This document shows, one piece after another, positions 6,738 through 13,621 of a stretch of DNA of 22,719 nucleotides (within the stretch, counting starts at the first letter, position 1; each line of letters begins with the position of its first letter). A model generated the notes under the pieces. The model did not search any database. It had not been told where the DNA came from and worked only from the letters and a program-made list of their open reading frames with translations. The stretch spans positions 1 to 22,719 of the forward strand of contig QALW01000035.1 in the NCBI GenBank assembly GCA_003150515.1, given 5' to 3'. Both the position numbers and the translations under genes were made by a program. Source of the stretch: Selenomonadales bacterium (lineage in GTDB: Bacteria; Bacillota; Clostridia; Christensenellales; QALW01).

Positions 6738-8408
6738 GTGGCAAATAAGCAAACGAAAAAACTGCGCGTTATTCCCCTGGGAGGCGTGGACGAAATAGGC
6801 AAGAATATGACTGCCATAGAATACGGGGAGGATATAGTTATAATAGACTGCGGCTCTATTTTCCCCAAGGAGGATATGTACGGGATAGATTTGGTTATAC
6901 CCGATTTCTCCTATCTGGAGCGCAACCGCGACAAGGTTAAGGCGTTCCTTATTACCCACGGGCACGAGGATCATATCGGCGCTCTGCCCTATGTGCTCAA
7001 AAGAATAGACGCTCCTATATACTGCACCAGCCTTACAAGGGCTCTTATAGAATATAAATTCAAGGAGCATAAAATCAACGGCGCGGTTATAAACACCATC
7101 CATCCCAAGGATAAGGTAAGAATAGGCAAATTTGAAGTGGAGTTTATCAAAACCAACCACTCCATTGCGGGCGCGGTAGCGCTGGCCATTCATACTCCCA
7201 TGGGGGTGATTGTGCATACAGGCGATTTCAAGGTGGATTTTACGCCCGTGGACGGCGAGCCCATAGACCTGGCGAAATTTGCCGAATTGGGCTCTAAGGG
7301 AGTGCTGCTGCTGATGGCGGACAGCACAAACGTCGAAAGAGAGGGCTTCACAATGAGCGAGCGCTCTGTGGGGCGGGCGCTGGAGCGTTTTTTTGACGAA
7401 AGCGAGGACAGGCGCATAATCGTGGCCACTTTCGCCTCTAATATTCACCGCATCCAGCAGATTGTGGACCTGGCCGCGGCACGGGGCCGAAAAGTATGCT
7501 TTTTAGGCAGAAGCATGGAAAACGTAGCCTCCATAGCTATGGATATAGGAGAAATGAACGTTCCCGAGGGCATGCTTATAGAACCCGAACGCCTGGAAAA
7601 GGTGCCTTATGAAGAGATGGTGGTTATAACCACGGGCAGCCAGGGAGAGCCCATGAGCGGGCTGGCGCGCATGGCCAGCAACGACCACACCAAAATCAAG
7701 CTTTGCCAGAGGGATACGGTTATAATTTCAGCCAGCGCCATACCGGGCAACGAACTGATGGTTTCAAGAGTAATCAACAACCTCTTCCGCAAAGGGGTAA
7801 TAGTTATATATGAAGCGCTTTATGAAGTGCATGTATCAGGCCACGCCTGCAAGGGCGAGCTCAAGCTGATTCACAGCCTCACCAAGCCCAAATATTTTAT
7901 GCCCGTGCACGGCGAATACCGGCATTTGGTGCAGCACGCCATGCTTGCCGCGAGCATGGGCATGCCCGAAGAAAACATATTCATTCCCGAGCTGGGCAAC
8001 GCCCTTGAAATCACCCGTCGCAGCGCGCATATGACGGGAGGCATTCCCGCGGGCAGCCTGCTTATAGACGGCCTGGGCATAGGAGACGTGGGCAATATAG
8101 TTATGCGCGACCGCCGTTTGCTCAGCCAGGACGGCTTAATGGTGGTCTGCGTCACATTCGATTCAAAGACGGGCGAATTGATTTCCGGGCCGGATATTAT
8201 TTCACGCGGATTCGTATATGTTCGGGAATCAGACCAGCTTATAGAAGAGGCGAAAAAGGTTGTGCTGGATTATATTTCGGGCTGCGAGCCCTCCCGGCAC
8301 AGCGACTGGGGGCTTATTAAAAACGGGCTGCGCTCAAAGCTGAAGGATTTCCTTTACACCAAGACAAAGCGCACGCCCATGATACTGCCCATTTTAATAG
8401 AGGTATAA
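6738..8408 (+). CDS. rnj: Ribonuclease J
   Basis: A 556-residue metallo-beta-lactamase/beta-CASP nuclease that processes and degrades RNA from the 5' end and by internal cuts, central to mRNA turnover in Bacillota. The zinc motif HGHEDH is at residues 74-79. Further family landmarks are KTNHSIAGAVA, HTGDFKVD, the beta-CASP block (ATFASNIHRIQQ) and the PVHGEYRHL histidine region. The C-terminal domain is complete. The frame is open upstream to 6660, but GAGGAGG (6722-6728) sits 9 nt before a GTG at 6738, and homologues begin right before KLRVIPLGGVDEIGKN, so the GTG start is chosen. It is followed at 83 bp by mltG. Whether it corresponds to J1 or J2 cannot be told. Confidence 0.95.
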   Translation: MANKQTKKLRVIPLGGVDEIGKNMTAIEYGEDIVIIDCGSIFPKEDMYGIDLVIPDFSYLERNRDKVKAFLITHGHEDHIGALPYVLKRIDAPIYCTSLTRALIEYKFKEHKINGAVINTIHPKDKVRIGKFEVEFIKTNHSIAGAVALAIHTPMGVIVHTGDFKVDFTPVDGEPIDLAKFAELGSKGVLLLMADSTNVEREGFTMSERSVGRALERFFDESEDRRIIVATFASNIHRIQQIVDLAAARGRKVCFLGRSMENVASIAMDIGEMNVPEGMLIEPERLEKVPYEEMVVITTGSQGEPMSGLARMASNDHTKIKLCQRDTVIISASAIPGNELMVSRVINNLFRKGVIVIYEALYEVHVSGHACKGELKLIHSLTKPKYFMPVHGEYRHLVQHAMLAASMGMPEENIFIPELGNALEITRRSAHMTGGIPAGSLLIDGLGIGDVGNIVMRDRRLLSQDGLMVVCVTFDSKTGELISGPDIISRGFVYVRESDQLIEEAKKVVLDYISGCEPSRHSDWGLIKNGLRSKLKDFLYTKTKRTPMILPILIEV

Positions 8409-8449
8409 TTTTAGGAGCAGGCGCCCGTCCTGGGCGCGGGGAATTTTAA

Positions 8450-8491
8450 AAAAGGAGCGGCCCGCCGCGCGGCGGGCTCTGAAAGCCAAGT
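8450..8491 (+). promoter_or_regulatory. Ribosome binding site separated from mltG by a hairpin
   Basis: AAAAAAGGAG ends near 8456, about 35 nt before the mltG ATG, too far for normal use. Between them is the strong hairpin GCCCGCCG-CG-CGGCGGGC (8460-8477). If it folds, the remaining spacing would be about 15-18 nt. No closer Shine-Dalgarno sequence is seen. Confidence 0.45.
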
Positions 8492-9730
8492 ATGAAGCAG
8501 CTGCTGCAAAAATGCCGGGAAAAGATTAATTCGGCCTGCAAACAGATTAAACGCTTTTGTTCAGAGCTTATAAGCAAAATTAAAGCCTTTAAGGCCAAGG
8601 ACGTTAAAGACAGCCGGCTCAAGCGCGCATGGCGGAGCTGGCTGCGTCCAGTTTCCCTCTGCGCCGTCAGTCTCATAATAGTCATTATAACCGTCAGCAT
8701 TTTTGCAGGCGGCATATCGGGCTTCTTTTTTGAAGCGGCCGACCCTCACGACGACAGCCCTATTCTTTTAACTATAAATTCAGGCGCTTCCATGGCCAGA
8801 GTGGCCTCTCAGCTTAAAGAGCTGGGACTGATTAAATCCACCTGGGGCATAAAGCTGCTGGCCGATTTCACCAACCGCTCCAGCAAGGTTAAGGCGGGAG
8901 AATACATATTGGATAAAACCATGAGCGCCGAAGAGATTCTCGACCTGATTACCCAGCCCAAGCCCATGAGCAGAACCGTGACCATCACTCTATACGAGGG
9001 GGATACAATAGAAGATTTCGCCGCAGCCTTAGTTGAACGCGGGGTGCTCGCCTCAGACGAGGAATTCCTGAATATGGCGCGCACGGGCGAAGGACTGGAT
9101 ATTGAGGATTATTATTTCCTTGAGGAACTGCTGGCGAGAAAAGACGTTAAATACATGCTGGAGGGCTTTCTTTTCCCCGACACCTATGAATTTTACGTTG
9201 AAAGCTCGGCTAAATCGGTCATAGAGAAACTGCTGAACCGCTTTTCAAACATTTACAAGCCTGAATACACTCTGCAGGCTGAAAAGCTGGGCATGAGCAT
9301 GAATGAGATTATATCCCTGGCCGCCATAATTGAGAAAGAAGGGCGCACTGATGATTTCGCCAGCATTTCGGCCGTACTGCACAACCGTCTTAAGAAAAAC
9401 ATGGAGCTTCAGTCGGACGTTACCGTGCAATACGTTCTGGGCGTAAACCGGCTTGTGCTGACTCAGGATGAGCTGAGCGTGGATTCTCCCTACAATCTTT
9501 ATAAAAACAAGGGACTGACTCCCGGCCCCATATGCGCGCCCGGCCGCAAGGCCATTGAGGCGGCGCTTTATCCGGATGAAGATATATTAAACGGCGGATA
9601 CCTCTATTTCACTCTGACCGACCCGGCTACCGGAGTTATACATTATTCCAAGACGCTGGAGGAGCATAATCGGGTTGTAGCCCAATACCGGGAGCTTTGG
9701 GAAAAATACGACAGCGAGCACGGGAGCTGA
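8492..9730 (+). CDS. mltG: Endolytic murein transglycosylase MltG (YceG-like)
   Basis: A 412-residue membrane-anchored enzyme that cuts nascent glycan strands and so sets peptidoglycan chain length. A basic cytosolic N-terminus (1-50) is followed by one membrane helix (about 53-75) and the outer domain. The LysM-like region begins near 90 (SPILLTINSGASMARVASQL). The catalytic block LAAIIEKEG has Glu281 as the expected catalytic acid; QSDVTVQY, SPYNLYKNKGLTPGPI and YLYFTL with a late H are further YceG marks. It lies between rnj and trmR, and the mltG-trmR-U32 order matches Bacillus yrrL-yrrM-yrrN. The N-terminal cytosolic part is longer than in E. coli (340 residues). Its translation signal is unusual. 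Confidence 0.93.
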   Translation: MKQLLQKCREKINSACKQIKRFCSELISKIKAFKAKDVKDSRLKRAWRSWLRPVSLCAVSLIIVIITVSIFAGGISGFFFEAADPHDDSPILLTINSGASMARVASQLKELGLIKSTWGIKLLADFTNRSSKVKAGEYILDKTMSAEEILDLITQPKPMSRTVTITLYEGDTIEDFAAALVERGVLASDEEFLNMARTGEGLDIEDYYFLEELLARKDVKYMLEGFLFPDTYEFYVESSAKSVIEKLLNRFSNIYKPEYTLQAEKLGMSMNEIISLAAIIEKEGRTDDFASISAVLHNRLKKNMELQSDVTVQYVLGVNRLVLTQDELSVDSPYNLYKNKGLTPGPICAPGRKAIEAALYPDEDILNGGYLYFTLTDPATGVIHYSKTLEEHNRVVAQYRELWEKYDSEHGS

Positions 9731-9736
9731 TAAAAA

Positions 9737-10354
9737 ATGGTGACATCCCGCCGGACCACCCAATATTTAAGAGAATTGATTGGGCAAAAATCAAAATTTG
9801 AGCGCAGTCCTCAGGAGCCATGCCTTCCGCCGGAAAGCGCGCAGCTTTTAAAGCTGCTGGCTCGTATTTTGCAGCCTGAAAGAATATTGGAAATAGGCAC
9901 AAATATCGGGAGCTCGGGCATAGAGCTCCTCAAAGCCGCGCCTGAGGCGCGGCTTTATACTATTGAAATGGACGAGCTTAAGGCGCAGACAGCCCGCAGG
10001 AATTTCGCCGCAGCGGGAATGGCGGACAGAGCAGAAATTTATCTGGGCAGAGCGGAGGATATTCTGCCCTACATAACGGGAAGCTATCAAATTATCCTGC
10101 TGGACGGCCCCAAGGGGCAATACGCCTCTTTCGCCTCCATGCTCCTCCCCGTTTTAGCCCGGGGCGGTCTGCTTATATGCGACAACGTGCTTTTTCGGGG
10201 CATGCTTTCAGGAGACAGGCGGGTAAGGCCGCGCAAACGCACGTTAGTTAAAAAGCTGGATATGTTTCTGCGCGATTTAAGCGCCGATTCCCGGCTTATG
10301 ACTTCCATACTGCCCATAGGCGACGGTATAAGCGTGAGCCTGAAGCTGGAATAA
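9737..10354 (+). CDS. trmR: tRNA 5-hydroxyuridine O-methyltransferase (TrmR-like)
   Basis: A 205-residue SAM-dependent O-methyltransferase of family 3. The SAM loop is ILEIGTNIGSSGIELL (50-65); the acidic IEMDE (76-80) binds the ribose; LLDGPKGQY (121-129) and CDN (148-150) supply the metal-binding acids. By gene order (mltG before, U32 peptidase after) it matches Bacillus YrrM/TrmR, which methylates 5-hydroxyuridine at tRNA position 34 to 5-methoxyuridine. Without the context it could only be called a caffeoyl-CoA-type O-methyltransferase. It starts 6 bp after the mltG stop, with GGGAG (9722-9726) inside the end of mltG, so the two are almost certainly co-transcribed. Confidence 0.88.
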   Translation: MVTSRRTTQYLRELIGQKSKFERSPQEPCLPPESAQLLKLLARILQPERILEIGTNIGSSGIELLKAAPEARLYTIEMDELKAQTARRNFAAAGMADRAEIYLGRAEDILPYITGSYQIILLDGPKGQYASFASMLLPVLARGGLLICDNVLFRGMLSGDRRVRPRKRTLVKKLDMFLRDLSADSRLMTSILPIGDGISVSLKLE

Positions 10355-10471
10355 AGTATTAAATCCACGGACGCAGCGCCAAAGCGCGCATATTTCGCCA
10401 TAGCGCCGCAGACAAACCGGCTTTTCTTTTAAGGCCGTGCAGACGGGCCTCAATTCAGAAAGGAGCATATT

Positions 10472-11683
10472 ATGGAACTTTTATCTCCCGCCGGAAATAT
10501 GGAGAGACTGGAAACTGCTTTTTATTACGGAGCGGACGCCGTATATCTTGCGGGACGCAGTTTTGGGCTGCGCGCATTTGCGGACAATTTTGACGCTCAG
10601 GGGCTGGAAACTGCTGTTTCCCGGGCTCATTCTTTGGGCAAGAAGGCATACATAGCTTCAAACATTTTTATGCGGGAGGGGGACATTGCTCCTTTTAAGG
10701 AATACCTGAATTTTCTTGCTCAAATCAAGGCTGATGGAATTATTATTGCAGATTTGGGAGGGGCCCGGCTGGCAAAGACTCTCTGCCCTGAACTGCCTCT
10801 GCATATCAGCACTCAATTCAACGCCATGAATCATCTCACGGCCCTTACGCTCCGCGATTTGGGAGCCTCCCGCATAATATTGGCGCGGGAGCTTTCTTTG
10901 GACGAAATTAAAAGAATCAGAGATAATATTCCAGACTCTCTGGAATTGGAATGCTTTGTGCACGGAGCGATGTGCATGGCTTATTCAGGACGCTGTCTGC
11001 TAAGCAGTTTTTTAACGGGACGCCAGGCCAACCGCGGCGAATGCGCACAGCCCTGCCGCTGGGAATATTATTTAATGGAAAAACAGCGTCCCGGCGAATA
11101 TATGCCCATAACCGAAGACGCGCGGGGTACATATATTCTTAACAGCCGGGACCTCTGCATGATAGAGCATTTATCTCAGCTCTCCTCGGCCGGTATAAAT
11201 TCAATTAAAATTGAAGGACGCATGAAGACCGCTTATTACACGGCTGTTGTAACCAACGCTTACCGCCGCGCGCTTAATTTAATGGAGCAGGGGAAGCCGT
11301 TTGAGCCTGCGCTCAAGGAAGAGCTGCTTAAGGCTTCCAACCGGGATTTTACCACAGGCTTTTATTTCGGCAATCCGCTTTCAGAAGGGCAGCGGCCGCA
11401 GAGCGGGAAATGCGTGCAGAGCTATGAATTTTCCGCGCTCTGTTTAGGATGGGACGGCGCTCACGCCATTTTAGAGCAGCGCAACAGAATAGAAAAGGGA
11501 GATATTTTGGAAATCCTCTCCCCTAACAATTATTTTCAGAGTACTGTAAAAGCGGAACGGATATTGGATATGGAGAACAACGAGCTGGAATGCGCTGATA
11601 AGGTGCAGCAAATAATAAAACTTCCCTGCGCCCTGCCCCTCAGCAAAAACGATATTCTTAGAAAACGCATATCTGAGAAATAA
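10472..11683 (+). CDS. trhP: U32-family tRNA 5-hydroxyuridine synthesis protein (TrhP/YrrN-YrrO type)
   Basis: A 403-residue protein of the U32 'peptidase' family, whose members are now known to act in RNA hydroxylation. The N-terminal TIM-barrel start MELLSPAGNMERLETAFYYGA is diagnostic. The central signature has FVHGAMCMAYSGRCLLS (162-178) and GECAQPCRW, giving cysteines 168, 175, 191 and 195 that could hold an iron-sulfur cluster. KIEGRMKTAYY follows. It supplies the 5-hydroxyuridine that TrmR methylates, so the two neighbours are consecutive steps. Bacillus has two U32 genes here (yrrN and yrrO); only one is present in this window. AGGAG lies 7-8 nt before the ATG. No classical terminator is close; the next is at 12288-12332. 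Confidence 0.88.
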   Translation: MELLSPAGNMERLETAFYYGADAVYLAGRSFGLRAFADNFDAQGLETAVSRAHSLGKKAYIASNIFMREGDIAPFKEYLNFLAQIKADGIIIADLGGARLAKTLCPELPLHISTQFNAMNHLTALTLRDLGASRIILARELSLDEIKRIRDNIPDSLELECFVHGAMCMAYSGRCLLSSFLTGRQANRGECAQPCRWEYYLMEKQRPGEYMPITEDARGTYILNSRDLCMIEHLSQLSSAGINSIKIEGRMKTAYYTAVVTNAYRRALNLMEQGKPFEPALKEELLKASNRDFTTGFYFGNPLSEGQRPQSGKCVQSYEFSALCLGWDGAHAILEQRNRIEKGDILEILSPNNYFQSTVKAERILDMENNELECADKVQQIIKLPCALPLSKNDILRKRISEK

Positions 11684-11704
11684 TACGCATGCGCTTGGCC
11701 AAAA

Positions 11705-11736
11705 GCCGTTCTGAGGGCGGCCGCGTTTAGAACGGC
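11705..11736. repeat. Hairpin after trhP
   Basis: GCCGTTCT (11705-11712) pairs with AGAACGGC (11729-11736) around a 16-nt loop containing GCGGCCGC. There is no T run after it, so its role as a terminator is doubtful. Confidence 0.5.
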
Positions 11737-11747
11737 ACGTCTTCATG

Positions 11748-11928
11748 ACTAAAGCTCGGGCGGCCGCGGCGCGCGGGCGGGGTTATATTCGCCGCGGGCC
11801 TGCGCCCGCGGCAAGGGCGCATTGATCGGACAATAGAAACACATTTAGCAGGTATAAATAAGAATAAAATAGAAGCATGAATACCTGGCTGCGCCCTCCT
11901 TTAAAGGGCGGGGCGCGCCTCTCCTATC
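11748..11928. repeat. Palindrome-rich repeat, copy A
   Basis: This segment and 13381-13560 are two direct copies of one element. The left module is conserved (26 identical bases 11764-11789, then one difference, then 22 identical bases 11791-11812 forming the hairpin GCCGCGGGC-CTGC-GCCCGCGGC). A weaker match extends left to GAC at 11748. The right module (11891-11919) matches except for one base of length, and CCTATC is shared just after. The roughly 70 bases between the modules are unrelated in the two copies. GGCGCGC (11768-11774) and GCGCGCC (11913-11919) are terminal inverted repeats; GGGCGC (11815-11820) and GCGCCC (11891-11896) can close the interior. Confidence 0.82.
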
Positions 11929-11984
11929 ATATTTATCAGCTCTTTAATTTCCTTTCTGCTTTAAGCGGGACGGGTCGCCCGCCC

Positions 11985-12077
11985 GTTTGCCCCGCTTCGC
12001 GGGGCAAACAATAATGTGGCCGGCCCTAGTGGGCCGGCCGGCCTGCGGCGCGGCCCTTGCCCGCCGCGCCGCAGGCC
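11985..12077. repeat. Array of three consecutive GC-rich hairpins
   Basis: Three perfect hairpins lie in a row: GTTTGCCCCGC/GCGGGGCAAAC (11985-11995 / 11999-12009, loop TTC), GGCCGGCCC/GGGCCGGCC (12018-12026 / 12031-12039, loop TAGT) and a 15-bp stem (12040-12054 / 12063-12077). A weaker hairpin with CGGG repeats lies just before (11966-11984). No convincing outer stem was found. No gene is supported in 11684-12362 apart from these structures and the terminator at its right end. Confidence 0.8.
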
Positions 12078-12287
12078 TCTTATCTTTCCCGCCCCCTCGC
12101 GGCGTCCTAGCGTCTTTATCAACCCCCAACTAATTATCATAAACAAAATAAAAAAAGTATGCTTACACACTTAGGCGCGCAGCATTAAAACCCCTCGCTT
12201 TATCTTCGGCCACTCTATGTTATATACATTTATTTTACAGCGCTGACATCGTTCACAGCCGCGTTACTAAACACTTAAAATGCAATA

Positions 12288-12332
12288 TAAAACAGCGGCT
12301 CAAAGTCAACCGCCTTTGAGCCGCTGTTTTTT
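12288..12332. terminator. Bidirectional intrinsic terminator
   Basis: A perfect 15-bp stem, AACAGCGGCTCAAAG (12291-12305) with CTTTGAGCCGCTGTT (12314-12328), is followed by a T run on the plus strand and preceded by ATAAAA, which is a U run for the minus strand. It can end the kinase transcript (stop at 12363) and any transcript coming from trhP. Confidence 0.9.
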
Positions 12333-12362
12333 ATGCTTATTAAAGACGCTTAAAACTCTTAA

Positions 12363-13187
12363 TTAACGTACTCCTATCCACGTCCTCGGAACACTGCCGT
12401 CTATAAGCTGAGAAAGCCTATACCGCGCGTTGCCTATAATAACCTGCGTGCCGTTCTTAAGGGGCTGAGTTATATATTCCAATTTGGCCCAGGCTCCGTT
12501 GGCGCCAACGCGGGACGCACCCACGCAATGCTTCTGCGCCTCTTTAACCGCCTGAAGCACCTCGTCTATATTAGCTCCCGCAAGTTCGCGTATAAGAGTT
12601 GATTGATCAGCAGGATCAGCATATATTCCTTCTGTGGTAGTCAATATAATCAGCAGCCGGGCCTTGGCTATATCCGCTATAACCGAAGCAGTTTCATCAT
12701 TATCCACGCATTCCACCACATGTCCGCCGTGCTTCTTCAGGCCCGCCAGCTCATAATTGCGGTTTTCTTTAGCGCTTACGGCGTCGTTATAATTAACTAT
12801 GGGCACCGCGCCCTGAAATGCCGCGCGCTTAAGCAAACCCAATATATATTCGCGCTTTTGGGGATCGTTAAAATGCTGATGCTCCACTAAAAGCTGGCGC
12901 ACACCGTACTGCTGAGGTATAAAGCGGCGGTAATTCTCCATAAGAATAACCTGCCCCTGAGCGGCATAATCAGTTTTGCGTGTATCGTCATCTTCTGCCA
13001 GTTCATAGCCCGCTCGTTTTATAAAATCCAGCCTGCCTATTTCCGTCGCCCCTGAACTTACCCAGATATATCCCGGCCTGAGCTGCGCGCCCAGCCGCGA
13101 AAAGATATTATAGTCTATATCCATATCCTCCTTGCGTATAAGCGCCATGGAGCCTATCTTCCCCACTAATTCAAAATCAAAAACCAT
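12363..13187 (-). CDS. ProB-like amino acid kinase without PUA domain
   Basis: A 274-residue amino acid kinase-fold protein. The N-terminal VGKIGSMAL (8-16) corresponds to the VVKIGSS nucleotide loop of glutamate 5-kinase; WVSSGATEIGR (42-52), PIVNYNDAVSAKENR (129-143), VDNDETASVIAD (161-172), TTTEGIYADP (183-192) and GANGAWAKLE (228-237, with the conserved Lys235) follow in ProB order. The C-terminal PUA domain of many glutamate 5-kinases is absent. The reaction is most likely phosphorylation of glutamate or a similar acid for proline-type synthesis, but the sequence is divergent and proA is not nearby, so another substrate is possible. GGGGAG precedes the ATG at 13187 with good spacing. Its own promoter and terminator make it a single-gene unit, flanked by two copies of a repeat element. 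Confidence 0.75.
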   Translation of the reverse strand: MVFDFELVGKIGSMALIRKEDMDIDYNIFSRLGAQLRPGYIWVSSGATEIGRLDFIKRAGYELAEDDDTRKTDYAAQGQVILMENYRRFIPQQYGVRQLLVEHQHFNDPQKREYILGLLKRAAFQGAVPIVNYNDAVSAKENRNYELAGLKKHGGHVVECVDNDETASVIADIAKARLLIILTTTEGIYADPADQSTLIRELAGANIDEVLQAVKEAQKHCVGASRVGANGAWAKLEYITQPLKNGTQVIIGNARYRLSQLIDGSVPRTWIGVR

Positions 13188-13251
13188 TTTAATATCTCCC
13201 CTATGTTCGGTTCAAATAATTATGCGGCGCGGAATTAACGCCAGCGCAGTT

Positions 13252-13280
13252 ATTATATCAGCCTTTACCCTCCCAAGCAA
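13252..13280 (-). promoter_or_regulatory. Promoter of the ProB-like kinase gene
   Basis: On the minus strand, TTGCTT (13280-13275) and TATAAT (13257-13252) are separated by 17 bp. The leader is about 60 nt. Confidence 0.75.
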
Positions 13281-13341
13281 TTGTTTTTTCTCCGTAAAGC
13301 AATAACAGACGGCAAAACGTTTAAAAGCCGGGCTTTTCCGC

Positions 13342-13370
13342 TTGATTATAATGCGAAAACCGTTTATAAT
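13342..13370 (+). promoter_or_regulatory. Promoter with long leader upstream of the phosphohexomutase gene
   Basis: TTGATT (13342-13347), a 17-bp spacer and TATAAT (13365-13370). Transcription would start near 13377, just before repeat copy B, so the whole repeat would be in the roughly 245-nt leader of the gene starting at 13622. It is back to back with the kinase promoter. Confidence 0.72.
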
Positions 13371-13380
13371 ATGGTCGGCG

Positions 13381-13560
13381 GACAAAAGCCCCGGCTCCCG
13401 CGGCGCGCGGGCGGGGTTATATTGGCCGCGGGCCTGCGCCCGCGGCCGGGCGCCTGTTTAAAAGGCTGGAAAAAGCAAATAAATTACGGCGAACTGTCAA
13501 AACGGGAAAGCAAGCGCGCTTTGGCGGCGCCCTCCTTTAAAGGGCGGGCGCGCCCCTATC
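13381..13560. repeat. Palindrome-rich repeat, copy B
   Basis: Second copy of the element at 11748-11928, in the same orientation. The conserved left module is 13398-13446, with its GCCGCGGGC/GCCCGCGGC hairpin at 13425-13446, and the right module is 13527-13554. GGCGCGC (13402-13408) and GCGCGCC (13548-13554) form the ends. GGGCGCC (13448-13454) pairs with GGCGCCC (13526-13532) to close a variable interior that has no similarity to copy A. It lies inside the predicted leader of the phosphohexomutase gene. Confidence 0.82.
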
Positions 13561-13621
13561 GGGATTGCGCTCTTTTCTTCAGCACAGGCCGCTGAAGCAA
13601 TTAATTTTTTGGAGGTATGTT

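Noticed and set aside
13205..13225. GGTTCAAAT resembling a tRNA T-loop
   Set aside because: No flanking T-stem, anticodon arm or acceptor stem can be formed; it is the leader of the kinase gene.
13281..13595. 104-codon plus-strand frame upstream of the phosphohexomutase
   Set aside because: It spans a promoter and repeat copy B, has no ribosome binding site and reads as low-complexity Arg/Gly/Pro.
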